Notes: generated from the sequence alone by a model not told the origin. A stretch of 64,000 bases of DNA from an uncultured Paracoccaceae bacterium (GCA_947499725.1 CANMPK010000002.1:310001-374000), one strand, 5' to 3'. Shown: positions 28,114-37,826, numbered from the stretch's first letter. Program-made: numbers and translations.

Positions 28114-29327
28114 GCGAATAGTCCGTGGTCTGTGTGGGCCAAGGCGGCTTCGATGCCGCGTAATTCGGCGAGGCCTTTGAGGCGGCCAATGGCAGGGTAG
28201 CCCGGTTGGGCTGGGCGGCCTTGATCGAACAGGATGTCTTGGCCGTGGTCTGGGCGCATTGGGATCTGCCAATCGGCGCGGCCTGCGGCTTTGCGTTTGG
28301 CTTCTTCTTTCAGAACCGCCGCGATGACTTTCACCATGTCGGTGCTGCCTTCGAGATGGCGGTCCTCGAAGAAGGATGCGCCGAGTTCGTCGCTGTCGCG
28401 GGTGACGTTGCGCAGGTGCAGGAAGTGGATCTTGTCGCCCATGCGTTCGATGATACCCGGTAGGTCATTGTCGGCGCGGGCGCCCAAAGAACCGGTGCAA
28501 TAGGTCATGCCGTTGGCTTGGCTGTCGATCGCATCGAGGATGATCTTGTAATCGGATTCCGTAGACATAATGCGTGGCAGGCCGAGCAGATCAAACGGAG
28601 GATCGTCAGGGTGGCAGCAGAGGCGTAGGCCGAGGTCTTCTGCGGTTGGCACAACTTCGGTGAGGAAGTCGATGAAGTTCTGGCGCAGGCGATCTTTGGA
28701 GATGCCATCGTATTGTGCGAGGTGCTCGCGGACTTGGTCGAGCGAGAAGGATTCTGTTGCGCCCGGCAGGCCGCAGATCACGTTGCGGGCCAGCGCGTCG
28801 CGCTGTGCATCTGTGAGGGAGGCGTTGCGTTCTGTGGCGGCTTCGATCACGTGGGCGGGGAAATCGTTTTGCGCGCCGTCGCGTTTCAGCACGAAGAGAT
28901 CAAAGATCGCGAAGTCGACGTTGTCAAAGCGCATACAGGTCGCGCCGTCTGGGCGGGGCCATGCGAGGTTTGTGCGTGTCCAATCCAGAACCGGCATGAA
29001 GTTGTAGCAGATCACCTGCAAGCCCGCATCGGCGAGGTGTTTCATGCTGGTTTTGTAATCGGCGATATGGGTTTTGTAATCGCCGGTCTGTTTCTTGATG
29101 TCTTCAGAGACGGGCAGGCTTTCGACCACATCCCACGCGATGCCGGTGGATGTGCCATCTGCGTGCTTTGCGATTTCGCGCTGACGCTGGGCGATTTCTT
29201 CCGGAGTCCAGATGTCACCGGTTGGCACATGGTGCAATGCAGACACCACGCCTTGTACACCGGCTTGCAACATGTCGGGTACGCTGACCAAATCTTTTGG
29301 TCCAAACCAACGCCATGTTTGTTTCAT
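28110..29327 (-). CDS. uxuA: Mannonate dehydratase UxuA
   Basis: 405 residues. MKQTWRWFGPKDLVSVPDMLQAG, GDIWTPEEIAQRQREI, YNFMPVLDWTRTNLAW, LCCHPDDPPFDLLGLPRI and CTGSLGARADNDLPGII match the bacterial UxuA family, a metal-dependent TIM barrel turning D-mannonate into 2-keto-3-deoxygluconate. First gene of the leftward pair with uxuB, and divergent from the GntR regulator 116 bases away. Confidence 0.97.
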   Translation of the reverse strand: MKQTWRWFGPKDLVSVPDMLQAGVQGVVSALHHVPTGDIWTPEEIAQRQREIAKHADGTSTGIAWDVVESLPVSEDIKKQTGDYKTHIADYKTSMKHLADAGLQVICYNFMPVLDWTRTNLAWPRPDGATCMRFDNVDFAIFDLFVLKRDGAQNDFPAHVIEAATERNASLTDAQRDALARNVICGLPGATESFSLDQVREHLAQYDGISKDRLRQNFIDFLTEVVPTAEDLGLRLCCHPDDPPFDLLGLPRIMSTESDYKIILDAIDSQANGMTYCTGSLGARADNDLPGIIERMGDKIHFLHLRNVTRDSDELGASFFEDRHLEGSTDMVKVIAAVLKEEAKRKAAGRADWQIPMRPDHGQDILFDQGRPAQPGYPAIGRLKGLAELRGIEAALAHTDHGLFA

Positions 29328-29379
29328 CGGGCTCTCCCTGCCATAAAGGTCTCTAGTTCTCTATCAATAGCAGCTTAGT

Positions 29380-29392
29380 TAGTGGTAGACTA
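29380..29392. promoter_or_regulatory. Possible GntR operator between uxuA and the regulator
   Basis: TAGT-GGTAG-ACTA, a short imperfect-spacer palindrome in the 116-base divergent gap. FadR-type GntR proteins often bind short inverted repeats of this size, so the neighbouring regulator could act here. The match is weak. Confidence 0.3.
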
Positions 29393-29443
29393 GTATGGAA
29401 GTAAAGAGTTAAGTGTGTTTCACGCGTTTCATAAGGAGCCTTC

Positions 29444-30148
29444 ATGCGCGCTGACATGACCCAAGTTTTGGATGCAAGCCGCCCGATTGGGCCGCAGGTT
29501 TATTGGCATCTGCGTCAACGCATTATTCTGGGGCAATTGCTGCCGGGGGTGCGATTGTCAGAAGCAGAAATTGCGCAGGAACAAGGTGTTAGCCGACAGC
29601 CTGTGCGCGAAGGGTTTATCAAGCTGGCTGATGAAGGGCTGGTTGAAGTGCGCCCACAGCGCGGAACCTTTGTGTGTAAAATCAACGTTGCTGCGGTGAT
29701 GGATGCGCGGTTTGTGCGCGAAGCGATCGAGGCGGATATTTGCAAGCTGTTGGCGGATGCGCGGGATGTGGATCTTGTGGCGACACTGCGTTCGCAGATC
29801 GGTTTGCAGGCGCAAGCGGCGAACGCGAAAGACTATATGCGCTTTACGGAATTGGACGAATTGTTCCACCGCACATTGGCCGAAGCGACGGGGAAAACCC
29901 ATGCGTGGCGGATGATTGAAGGTATTCGCTCGCAGATGGACCGTGTGCGGTTTTTGAGTGCGCAACACTTCCCGATGGAGCGTTTGGTGACGCAACACGT
30001 GGCTGTTGTGGATGGCATCGAGGCTGGTTCTGCCCAGCAAGCCGATACGGCGATGCGGATGCATTTGCGTGAAATTCTGGAAGACCTGCCGCAGATCGTG
30101 GCGGATCATTCTGACTTGTTTGAAGATAAAGGCGCCAAGGATGGCTGA
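29444..30148 (+). CDS. FadR-subfamily GntR transcriptional regulator
   Basis: 234 residues, ATG preceded by ATAAGGAGCCTTC. N-terminal winged helix (GPQVYWHLRQRIILGQLLPG, LSEAEIAQEQGVSRQPVREG, LVEVRPQRGTFVCKI) and a C-terminal FCD ligand domain (ELDELFHRTLAEATG and the metal-site histidine in THAWRM/QHVAVVDGI). Probably represses the uronate genes until a uronate intermediate binds. Overlaps uxaC by 8 bases and diverges from uxuA. Confidence 0.92.
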   Translation: MRADMTQVLDASRPIGPQVYWHLRQRIILGQLLPGVRLSEAEIAQEQGVSRQPVREGFIKLADEGLVEVRPQRGTFVCKINVAAVMDARFVREAIEADICKLLADARDVDLVATLRSQIGLQAQAANAKDYMRFTELDELFHRTLAEATGKTHAWRMIEGIRSQMDRVRFLSAQHFPMERLVTQHVAVVDGIEAGSAQQADTAMRMHLREILEDLPQIVADHSDLFEDKGAKDG

Positions 30149-31550
30149 ATTTCTGAATCCGGATCGTTTGTTTCCGGCGGACCCGAGCACGCGCAAGATT
30201 GCGCGCGGCTTGTATGAGGGTGTGGCGGCGCTGCCGATTGTTTCGCCGCATGGGCACACGGACCCAAGCTGGTTTGCGGATAACCCGAATTTTGACGATG
30301 CGACCTCGTTGTTTTTGACACCGGATCACTATGTGCTGCGGATGCTGAAATCGCAGGGGCTGTCGTACGATGATCTGGGGGTGCCACGCAAAGATGGGGC
30401 GCCTGTGGCGGAGGGCCGTGCGGCTTGGCGCTTGTTTGCGCAGAACTTTCATTTGTTCACGGGCACGCCGTCGCAGTTGTGGATTGATCACGCGATGCAG
30501 TGGGGCTTTGGCATCAATGAACGCCTGAGCGCTGAGAATGCGGATCGTCTGTATGATGTGATTGGTGAGCGCTTGAAGGAGGATGATCTGAAACCGCGGG
30601 CGGTTTTGGATAAGGCGGGCATTGAGGTGATCGCCACGACGGAATTCGCTTTGGACCCGATGAAGCCGCAAGATCGGCTCGAGGCGCAGGGGCTGACAGA
30701 GCGCGTGCGTACAACATACCGGCCAGATGATGTGTGCGACCCTGATCGGGTCGATTTCGTGTCTAACCTAGCGAAACTGGCTGAGATGACCGATTGCGAC
30801 ACTGCCGATTGGGATGGGTTGATCGAGGCGCACCGTCGCCGTCGGGCGGTCTTCCGGCGCTTTGGCGCGACGGCGACGGATCACGGGGTGCCAACGGCAC
30901 ATACGGCGGATTTGCCTGATGCTGAAAAGCAGCCTTTGCTGGATCGCGTTTTGTCGGGCCAGATGCAGGCAGGGGATGCGCAACTGTTCCGTGCGCAGAT
31001 GCTGACGGAAATGGCGGCGCTGTCTGTGGAAGACGGTATGGTGATGCAGATCCATGCGGGTGTGCGGCGCAACACAGACCCAAGCTTGTTTGCCAGCAAT
31101 GGGCCAGACAAGGGCGCGGATATTCCGGCGCAGGTGTCGCCGGTGACGGACCTTGCGCCTTTGCTGAACCGTTTTGGCAATGCGCCTGGGTTCCGGTTGA
31201 TCTTCTTCTGTCTGGATGAGTCGGTTTATGCGCGCGAGCTGGCGCCGATGGTGGGCTATTGGCCCGCGCTTTTGATGGGGCCGCCGTGGTGGTTCCATGA
31301 CAGTCCGCGCGGGATTGCGCGGTATTTGGATGCGATGGTCGAGAACGCGGGGGTCTATAACCTTGCGGGCTTTAACGACGATACGCGGGCTTTGTTGTCG
31401 ATTCCTGTGCGCCATGATGTGTGGCGGCGTGGGGTGTCGGCGTTCTTTGCAGATATGGTGGCGCGGGGGCTGATCAGCACGTCTGAGGCTGAGGGCTTTG
31501 CGGGCTACCTGTCGACCGAGGCTGCGCGCAAAGCGTATAAGATGGGCTAG
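30141..31550 (+). CDS. uxaC: Uronate (glucuronate) isomerase UxaC
   Basis: 469 residues from ATG 30141, inside the last codons of the regulator gene (AAGGATGGCTGA). The metal ligands sit in VSPHGHTDPSWF; also ATTEFALDPM, MQIHAGVRRNTD and DARFLSL-like downstream regions, here FNDDTRALLSIPVRHDVWRR. UxaC converts D-glucuronate to D-fructuronate and galacturonate to tagaturonate. It supplies the substrate of UxuB. The usual galacturonate genes uxaA/uxaB are not present, pointing to glucuronate. Confidence 0.95.
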   Translation: MAEFLNPDRLFPADPSTRKIARGLYEGVAALPIVSPHGHTDPSWFADNPNFDDATSLFLTPDHYVLRMLKSQGLSYDDLGVPRKDGAPVAEGRAAWRLFAQNFHLFTGTPSQLWIDHAMQWGFGINERLSAENADRLYDVIGERLKEDDLKPRAVLDKAGIEVIATTEFALDPMKPQDRLEAQGLTERVRTTYRPDDVCDPDRVDFVSNLAKLAEMTDCDTADWDGLIEAHRRRRAVFRRFGATATDHGVPTAHTADLPDAEKQPLLDRVLSGQMQAGDAQLFRAQMLTEMAALSVEDGMVMQIHAGVRRNTDPSLFASNGPDKGADIPAQVSPVTDLAPLLNRFGNAPGFRLIFFCLDESVYARELAPMVGYWPALLMGPPWWFHDSPRGIARYLDAMVENAGVYNLAGFNDDTRALLSIPVRHDVWRRGVSAFFADMVARGLISTSEAEGFAGYLSTEAARKAYKMG

Positions 31551-31569
31551 GCGCCCATCTTGTTTGTGT

Positions 31570-32091
31570 TTAACCGACGATCAGCTGTTTGAGCTGAAGC
31601 GCCTCATGTTCCAGTTGGGTGAGGCGCAGGTTGACCACATCGCCAATGGTGACGATGCCAGCCAAAGCGCCATCTGCCAGAACAGGCATGTGGCGGAAGC
31701 GGCCATTGGTCATGCGTTGCAGCACGGTGACCAGCGCGTCATCTGGGGCGCAGGTGACCACATCTTTGGTCATCACGTCTGCCACCTTCAGTGGTAGGGT
31801 TTCGCCCGGCTTTTCGGCCAGTTTGCGCACGATGTCGCGTTCAGACAGGATTCCGCAGAGTTTGCCTGCCGAATCCGTCACCACCAGCGCACCGATTTTC
31901 TTTTCGCTGAGGCTTTGCACGGCTGTGTGCAGCGTATCCTCAGGCGAGATGGAAAAGAGCGCGTCGCCTTTGGCCTTCAGAAGCTCTGACACAGAGGCGT
32001 TTTCTTGTGAAAGATTGCTTTGCTGTGTTTGGCTGACATGGCGTGATTGTTGCGTGTCTTTGCGCATGGGTGCTTGATAAGACGTTGGCAT
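31570..32091 (-). CDS. Protein with two CBS domains
   Basis: 173 residues. A polar N-terminal 35 residues is followed by two CBS domains (ISPEDTLHTAVQSLSEKKIG with GKLCGILSERDIVRKL, and TCAPDDALVTVLQRMTNGRF with GALAGIVTIGDVVNLRL). CBS pairs bind adenine nucleotides and act as regulatory modules; no catalytic domain is attached. Target unknown. Convergent with uxaC, with 19 bases between stops. Confidence 0.9.
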   Translation of the reverse strand: MPTSYQAPMRKDTQQSRHVSQTQQSNLSQENASVSELLKAKGDALFSISPEDTLHTAVQSLSEKKIGALVVTDSAGKLCGILSERDIVRKLAEKPGETLPLKVADVMTKDVVTCAPDDALVTVLQRMTNGRFRHMPVLADGALAGIVTIGDVVNLRLTQLEHEALQLKQLIVG

Positions 32092-32171
32092 GGATGCTCG
32101 TTCCTCCCAAAACTATTGCTGTCCTACTATAGGTGTAGCATAAGCCAGAATCGTTAAACGCGGAGAGAAAA

Positions 32172-32351
32172 TTGGCTGCCCTGACCCTAACCCCTTTTTA
32201 TGCAACGATAATTTTCGTGATCGCCTGCCTGTCAGGCGTGCAATATCGCCGTGTTTGGAAGGCCGAAGGGCCGAAATGGCAGCTTTGGCTGTTCGGCCTT
32301 GTGGCCGCCCTAGGGTTGCTGGTTTTGGGATTTTTGCCGCTGAAGGCCTAA
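32172..32351 (+). CDS. Small membrane protein, 59 aa, TTG start
   Basis: An unnamed gene starting at TTG 32172 behind a strong GGAGAG four bases away. It encodes 59 residues with two membrane segments, FYATIIFVIACLSGVQY (about 9-25) and LWLFGLVAALGLLVLGFLPL (about 38-57), joined by a basic loop RRVWKAEGPKWQ. Both termini would face the same side. Its stop is 9 bases from the stop of the convergent nqrM. I recognise no family; the ribosome-binding site and topology make it a credible gene. Confidence 0.7.
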   Translation: MAALTLTPFYATIIFVIACLSGVQYRRVWKAEGPKWQLWLFGLVAALGLLVLGFLPLKA

Positions 32352-32360
32352 GCGCTTGGC

Positions 32361-32600
32361 TTAGTTGATTTCAGCCTGCATACGCTCTGCCATTTTTTTG
32401 GCACGTGGGCATTGCAGACGGTCGCGCAGCGGGCTGTCTGGGTCGATGTCTTTGGAACAAACCAGACATTTATCGGCATCGGCGATGGCGTTGAGGCCAC
32501 CGCAGCTGCCTTTGATTGTTTTATTCATCAGAATCACGCCCAGCGACATGCCGAGGATGACCAAAAGCAGCAGACCAAATGTGAACAGGAATGTTTCCAT
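32361..32600 (-). CDS. nqrM: Na+-NQR maturation protein NqrM
   Basis: 79 residues. One N-terminal membrane segment (LFTFGLLLLVILGMSLGVILM) and the family cysteine pattern SCGGLNAI...KCLVCSKD...LQCPRAKK. NqrM (former DUF539) is needed to place iron in the Na+-NQR complex. Follows apbE on the minus strand, opposite to nqrA-F. Confidence 0.94.
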   Translation of the reverse strand: METFLFTFGLLLLVILGMSLGVILMNKTIKGSCGGLNAIADADKCLVCSKDIDPDSPLRDRLQCPRAKKMAERMQAEIN

Positions 32601-32622
32601 GGGGCTGTGCCTTTCTTGATGG

Positions 32623-33642
32623 TTACGCTGTCAGTGCTTTGAAGCGATCGTTTGCAACAGTCTTGAATGCAAGATCGGCGGAATCGGTGTCACGTTCAAT
32701 GAACAAAACCGCGATGTCGTTTGCATTTGCGATTTCCAGACCACGCTCGCGGCCCAGAACCAGCATTGCTGTTGCCCATGCATCAGCCAGCATGGCGTTG
32801 TCGGCCAGAACTGTTGCGGAGGCTGTTGTGTGTGTGATTGGGCGACCTGTCACAGGGTCGATCACGTGAGAGAAACGCTGACCGTCTTTCTCGAAGTAGT
32901 TGCGGTAGTCACCGGAGGACGCAAGACCCAGACCGGAAATGCCCACAACATCCATCACGCCGCCGGACAGAGCCGCTGGCTTTTCGATGCCGATCTGCCA
33001 TGGCAGACCGTCTGGGTTTTTGCCGGCTGCGTAAAGGTCGCCGCCGATTTCGATCATGTAGTCGTTCAGGCCAAGTGATTCGAGCGCTTTGCCTACTTTA
33101 TCAGCGCCGAAGCCTTTGCCGATTGCGGACAGGTACACTTGTGTGTCGGCCTGCGTTTTTTGCAGAACGCCTGCGCCTGCTTTGATTTGCTGACCGGCGC
33201 GCGCTTGTGCGGCGAGGATCGCAGAATCAGTTGGAACTTGTGTCGTGCCGTTTGCACCGAAGCCCCACAGTTCGATCAGTGGGCCCATTGTTGTGTCGAA
33301 GCGGCCCAGAGACTGTGTGTGCACGTCTGCGGCTGCTGCCATGACAGTGGCCAGATCTTCGGAGACGGATACAGCGGAATTTCCGTTGTATGCGTTGAAT
33401 TTAGAGATTTCTGAACCTGCGTCCCAGTTGGACATTTGCTGGTTTACAGTGGCCAGTGCCAGGTCGATTTGCGCTTGTGCGTCAGCTTCGCTTGCGCCTG
33501 CTTTGTTCACAGCAACAACATTATATGTTGTGCCCATAGTTTTGCCTGACAGTTTCAGGATGTTGTCGCTTGGCTTACATGCAGCAAGTGCAAGAGACAT
33601 AACAATGAAGGAACGGCGGGATAGCGCGATTGGCTGTGACAA
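32623..33642 (-). CDS. apbE: FAD:protein FMN transferase ApbE
   Basis: 339 residues. The leader combines SRRSFIVMSLALAAC, a twin-arginine-like pair with a lipobox cysteine at 22, so it is probably a periplasm-facing lipoprotein. ApbE motifs: SGKTMGTTYNVV, GRFDTTMGPLIELWGFG, YLSAIGKGFGADKV and SHVIDPVTGRPI. It attaches FMN covalently to threonines of NqrB and NqrC. 176 bases of divergent promoter DNA separate it from nqrA. Confidence 0.96.
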   Translation of the reverse strand: MSQPIALSRRSFIVMSLALAACKPSDNILKLSGKTMGTTYNVVAVNKAGASEADAQAQIDLALATVNQQMSNWDAGSEISKFNAYNGNSAVSVSEDLATVMAAAADVHTQSLGRFDTTMGPLIELWGFGANGTTQVPTDSAILAAQARAGQQIKAGAGVLQKTQADTQVYLSAIGKGFGADKVGKALESLGLNDYMIEIGGDLYAAGKNPDGLPWQIGIEKPAALSGGVMDVVGISGLGLASSGDYRNYFEKDGQRFSHVIDPVTGRPITHTTASATVLADNAMLADAWATAMLVLGRERGLEIANANDIAVLFIERDTDSADLAFKTVANDRFKALTA

Positions 33643-33818
33643 GAGATCACCCCTTTATCTAGGTTATTAAACCGACATGTTGACTAGCAATCAGGCTTGT
33701 CTTCGACATTAAAAGCGAATTCAACCCCAAAAGGTTCAATATACCGATAATAACCCACTTTCGTCTCGGCGCGACTTGATGCATAAGCCTGACAAAATTC
33801 CGTTAGAGGTTCGACACT

Positions 33819-35159
33819 GTGAAAAGCTTTACGCTCCGCAAAGGTCTGAATGTGCCCATCACTGGGGCACCGAAGGCCGATATCGAAGCTGCGCCAAAAG
33901 TCAGCACCTACGCCGTTCTTGGTGATGACTATATTGGCCTGAAACCCCGTATTCTTGTCGCCGAAGGTGACGTGGTTGGAGCTGGTACTCCGATCATGCT
34001 TAATAAAGACGTTCCCGAGGCGCAGATTGTGTCTCCGGTCGCGGGTAAGGTCAAAGCGATCAACCGCGGCGCGCGTCGTAAGCTGATCAGCGTAGAGATC
34101 GAAGCCGCAGACGGCGCGGCAGAGGCGGTCGACTTTTCCAATGTCGGTGATGTGGCAACGGCTGAAGGTCTGACAGAGCGCCTGTGCGCCGCAGGTCTTT
34201 GGACAGCGTTCCGCACGCGTCCTTATTCTAAGGTACCTGCACCGGGCACACGCCCTGCTGCGATCTTTGTGACGGCGATGGACTCTGAACCATTGGCGGC
34301 AGACCCTGCTGTGATCATCGCGGAAGACGCGGATGCCTTTAAGGCCGGTTTGGAAGCGATCACCGCTTTGACCGATGGCGCGACTTACCTGTGCTATGCG
34401 CAAGGCGCATCTGTACCGGGTGGCGATATTGCTGGCGTTGAAGCGGCGACATTCTCTGGCCCGCACCCTGCTGGTTTGGCAGGAACGCATATTCACTTCT
34501 TGCAGCCTCCTGTTGGTGACACACCTGTTTGGACGATTGGCTATCAAGATGTGATCGTGATGGGTCGTCTGTTGCTGACAGGTAAATACGACGCCTCTTG
34601 CGTGATTTCTTTGGCAGGCCCTGTTTGTGCGAACCCCCGTTTGGTGCGCACGATTGCCGGTGCTTCCATGGCAGAGCTGGCGGCGAACGATCTGCCAGAC
34701 ATGCCAGTGCGTATGATCTCTGGTTCTGTGCTGAGCGGCCGTGCCGGTGAAGGCGAGAGTGGATATCTGGGCCGTTATGCGCGTCAGGTCACTTTGATCG
34801 AAGAAGATAAAAAGCAAATTCCGATGGGCTGGATCCGTCCGATGTTTGCGAAATACGCGGTGCAGCCGGTTCTGGGCTCTGCCCTGTCTGGCCGCAAGTT
34901 CCCGCTGACATCTAACCTAAACGGTGGTCGCCGTGCGATGGTGCCGCTGGGCACGTTCGAAGGTTTGATGCCGCAAGACTTTTTGCCAACACAGTTGCTG
35001 CGTGCGCTGTTGGTGATGGATACGGACCAAGCACAGGCGCTGGGCGCTTTGGAATTGGACGAAGAAGATTTGGGTCTGGTCGGCTTTGCTTGCCCGGCGA
35101 AATATGAATACGGGCTGGCGCTACGCGATAGCCTCGCTAAGATCGAGAAGGAGGGGTAA
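33819..35159 (+). CDS. nqrA: Na+-translocating NADH:quinone reductase subunit A
   Basis: 446 residues, GTG start behind AGAGGTTCG. NqrA features include KSFTLRKGLNVPITGAP at the start, PGTRPAAIFVTAMDSEP and LKIPGTH-like GTHIHFLQPP. Peripheral cytoplasmic subunit that binds quinone. First gene of nqrABCDEF; it is 3 bases from nqrB. Confidence 0.97.
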   Translation: MKSFTLRKGLNVPITGAPKADIEAAPKVSTYAVLGDDYIGLKPRILVAEGDVVGAGTPIMLNKDVPEAQIVSPVAGKVKAINRGARRKLISVEIEAADGAAEAVDFSNVGDVATAEGLTERLCAAGLWTAFRTRPYSKVPAPGTRPAAIFVTAMDSEPLAADPAVIIAEDADAFKAGLEAITALTDGATYLCYAQGASVPGGDIAGVEAATFSGPHPAGLAGTHIHFLQPPVGDTPVWTIGYQDVIVMGRLLLTGKYDASCVISLAGPVCANPRLVRTIAGASMAELAANDLPDMPVRMISGSVLSGRAGEGESGYLGRYARQVTLIEEDKKQIPMGWIRPMFAKYAVQPVLGSALSGRKFPLTSNLNGGRRAMVPLGTFEGLMPQDFLPTQLLRALLVMDTDQAQALGALELDEEDLGLVGFACPAKYEYGLALRDSLAKIEKEG

Positions 35160-35162
35160 ACC

Positions 35163-36365
35163 TTGGGTCTGCGTAACTTCTTCGACCGGATCGAGCCGCA
35201 ATTTGAAAAAGGCGGCAAATGGGAAAAGTATTTCCCAATTTACGAGATGGTCGAAAGCTTCCTTTACACGCCAAAGACAGTGACAACCGTCGCTCCTCAT
35301 GCGCGTTCTTATATCGATATGAAGCGTATCATGACGTATGTCGTGATCGCGACGATCCCTTGTATTTTGATGGCGCTGTATAACACCGGCCTGCAAACCA
35401 ATATGGCGATTGCCGAGTTTGGTGCGAATGGCTGGCGTGCTGCGATCATCGAGGCGCTGGGGATTGGCTTTGACCACACAAACCCGCTGGCAAATATGCT
35501 GCATGGTTTGCTGTACTTCCTGCCTGTTTACATCGTCACACTGGTGGCCGGTGGTATCTTCGAAGTTGTCTTTGCAACCGTGCGTAAGCACGAGGTGAAC
35601 GAAGGCTTCTTGGTATCTTCCATGCTGTATGCGCTGATCGTTCCGGCAACGACACCGCTGTGGCAGGTGGCTTTGGGCATTATCTTCGGTGTCGTGATCG
35701 GCAAAGAAGTGTTCGGCGGCACGGGTAAGAACTTCCTCAACCCTGCTTTGACCGGTCGTGCCTTCCTGTACTTCGCCTATCCTGCGCAACTGTCTGGTGA
35801 CAGTGTTTGGGTTCCGGTGGATGGTTTCACAGGCGCGACAGCGCTGGCGGTTTCCGCATCCGAAGGCTTCCAAGAGCTGGCTGGCCGCGGCATGAGCTGG
35901 TGGGATAGCTTCTACGGCTTCGTTCCGGGCTCTATGGGTGAGACATCCACATTGGCGTGTTTGCTGGGCTTGGCCTTCTTGCTGGCGACCAAGATTGCCA
36001 ACTACCGTATGGTACTGGGCTGTCTGGGCGGCATGATCGGCTTCTCGCTGCTGCTGAACTGGATTGGTTCTGACACCAACCCAATGTTCGCAATGCCTTG
36101 GCATTGGCACCTTGTGCTGGGTGGTTACGCCTTTGGCTTGGTCTTTATGGTGACAGAACCTGTATCTGGCGCGCATACCAATATGGGCCGTTATATCTAC
36201 GGTGCGCTGATCGGTTTCATGGTTGTGATGATCCGTGTGATCAACCCTGCCTTCCCTGAAGGTATGATGCTCGCCATTCTCTTTGGTAACGTGTTTGCGC
36301 CGCTGATCGACTACTTCGTTGTTCAGGCCAACATCAAACGTAGGGCAAAACGTCATGTCCGATAA
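35163..36365 (+). CDS. nqrB: Na+-NQR subunit B
   Basis: 400 residues, TTG start behind GGAGGGG at the end of nqrA. Membrane subunit with about ten helices. The covalent FMN threonine sits in DGFTGATALAVSASEG, the ApbE target motif. It carries riboflavin/FMN and helps form the sodium channel. Its last 11 bases overlap nqrC. Confidence 0.97.
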   Translation: MGLRNFFDRIEPQFEKGGKWEKYFPIYEMVESFLYTPKTVTTVAPHARSYIDMKRIMTYVVIATIPCILMALYNTGLQTNMAIAEFGANGWRAAIIEALGIGFDHTNPLANMLHGLLYFLPVYIVTLVAGGIFEVVFATVRKHEVNEGFLVSSMLYALIVPATTPLWQVALGIIFGVVIGKEVFGGTGKNFLNPALTGRAFLYFAYPAQLSGDSVWVPVDGFTGATALAVSASEGFQELAGRGMSWWDSFYGFVPGSMGETSTLACLLGLAFLLATKIANYRMVLGCLGGMIGFSLLLNWIGSDTNPMFAMPWHWHLVLGGYAFGLVFMVTEPVSGAHTNMGRYIYGALIGFMVVMIRVINPAFPEGMMLAILFGNVFAPLIDYFVVQANIKRRAKRHVR

Positions 36366-37173
36366 CGAAAACAAAACAAACGAACCGCAGGGCTTTATCC
36401 GCCGCTTCTTGGCTGCGCCGCCTGATTCTGTTCAAAAGACTGTCTTTGTGGCCGTAGCTTTGTGCTTGGTTGCGTCGATGATCGTATCTGCTGCGGCTGT
36501 GTCTTTGCGTCCGCTGCAAGAAGTGAATGCGCTGAAAGACAAGCAGGTGAATATTCTGCAAGTCGCGGGCATCTACGATCCTGAAAAAGACGTGCTGGAA
36601 TCCTTTGCAGCGTTTGAGCCGCAGGTTCTGGAGCTGTCCACCGGTATGTTCACTGATCAGTTTGATCCGGCAACCTTTGATGACCGCGCGGCGGCTGACG
36701 ATCCGGCGACCTCTGTTGCTTTGTCTGACGATCCGGCGGGGATTGGCCGTCAGGGTCAGTTCGTGACTGTGTATTTGCTGCGCGACGAGGCTGGGGCCAT
36801 CGATAAGGTGATCCTGCCACTGCACGGCTATGGTTTGTGGTCCACGCTGTATGGTTTCATCGCGCTGGAAGAGAACGGCAACGACATCTTCGGTTTGCAG
36901 TTTTATGAGCACGCGGAAACACCGGGTCTGGGCGCTGAAGTCGATAACCCACGCTGGAAAGCGTTGTGGAACGGCAAGAAGCTGGCAGACGACGCGGGTG
37001 ACTTGCAGATCAGTGTGACCAAGGCTGTTCCAGCCGCTGGCCCAGAGCATCACATCGATGCGCTGGCAGGTGCGACGCTGACAACAGTGGGTGTCCACAA
37101 TCTTGTGAACTTCTGGATGGGTGAAACCGGGTACAAGCTGTTCCTGGACAACCTTAAAGCGGGGAAAGTGTAA
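36355..37173 (+). CDS. nqrC: Na+-NQR subunit C
   Basis: 272 residues from ATG 36355 ([14 protein letters not shown]). One N-terminal helix ([21 protein letters not shown]) and a periplasmic FMN-binding domain; the flavinylation motif is AGATLTT near residue 240. [11 protein letters not shown] is also conserved. Overlaps nqrD by one base (TAATG). Confidence 0.97.
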   Translation: MSDNENKTNEPQGFIRRFLAAPPDSVQKTVFVAVALCLVASMIVSAAAVSLRPLQEVNALKDKQVNILQVAGIYDPEKDVLESFAAFEPQVLELSTGMFTDQFDPATFDDRAAADDPATSVALSDDPAGIGRQGQFVTVYLLRDEAGAIDKVILPLHGYGLWSTLYGFIALEENGNDIFGLQFYEHAETPGLGAEVDNPRWKALWNGKKLADDAGDLQISVTKAVPAAGPEHHIDALAGATLTTVGVHNLVNFWMGETGYKLFLDNLKAGKV

Positions 37174-37826
37174 TGGCGCATAAACGCAGAGAAATGCTGA
37201 TCGACCCATTGGTCGACAACAACCCGATTACCTTGCAGGTTCTGGGTATTTGTTCCGCGCTTGCGGTGACATCTTCCTTGCAGGTGGCTTTCGTTATGTC
37301 GATTGCGGTGACCTTCGTGACCGCCTTCTCTTCGATGTTCATCTCTATGATCCGTAACCAGATCCCTGGCTCGATCCGTATTATCGTTCAGATGGTCGTG
37401 ATTGCCTCCTTGGTTATTCTGGTGGATCAGATGCTGAAGGCCTTTGCCTTTGAGATTTCCAAAACCCTTTCGGTTTTCGTGGGCTTGATCATTACGAACT
37501 GTATCGTGATGGGCCGCGCCGAAGCCTTTGCGATGAAGAACTCCCCAGTGGACAGCTTTATCGACGGTGTGGGCAACGGTTTGGGCTATGGCCTGATCCT
37601 GATGCTGGTTGGCGTGATCCGTGAGCTGTTCGGTTCTGGCAGCCTGTTTGGCATCACCATTCTGGAAACAGTGAACAACGGTGGCTGGTATGTGCCGAAT
37701 GGCCTGCTGCTGCTGCCACCTTCTGCGTTCTTTATCATTGGTCTGATCATCTGGGCGTTCCGCGCTTGGAAAACAGAGCAAGTGGAAGAGCGTGAATACA
37801 AAATTCAAACGGTAGAGGCGCACTGA
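37173..37826 (+). CDS. nqrD: Na+-NQR subunit D
   Basis: 217 residues, six-helix RnfA/NqrDE family. [39 protein letters not shown] and [19 protein letters not shown] are the signatures; the cysteines in LGICSALAV and TNCIVMG are the intramembrane iron-site ligands of the family. Overlaps nqrC and nqrE by one base each. Confidence 0.97.
   Translation: MAHKRREMLIDPLVDNNPITLQVLGICSALAVTSSLQVAFVMSIAVTFVTAFSSMFISMIRNQIPGSIRIIVQMVVIASLVILVDQMLKAFAFEISKTLSVFVGLIITNCIVMGRAEAFAMKNSPVDSFIDGVGNGLGYGLILMLVGVIRELFGSGSLFGITILETVNNGGWYVPNGLLLLPPSAFFIIGLIIWAFRAWKTEQVEEREYKIQTVEAH

Noticed and set aside
33643-33818. FNR/CRP-type site upstream of nqrA
   Set aside because: TTGACTAGCAATCA has the right letters but lacks the required symmetry.
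35121-36374. 417-codon minus-strand frame opposite nqrB
   Set aside because: Antisense shadow; composition dominated by His, Arg and Gln and no start signal.
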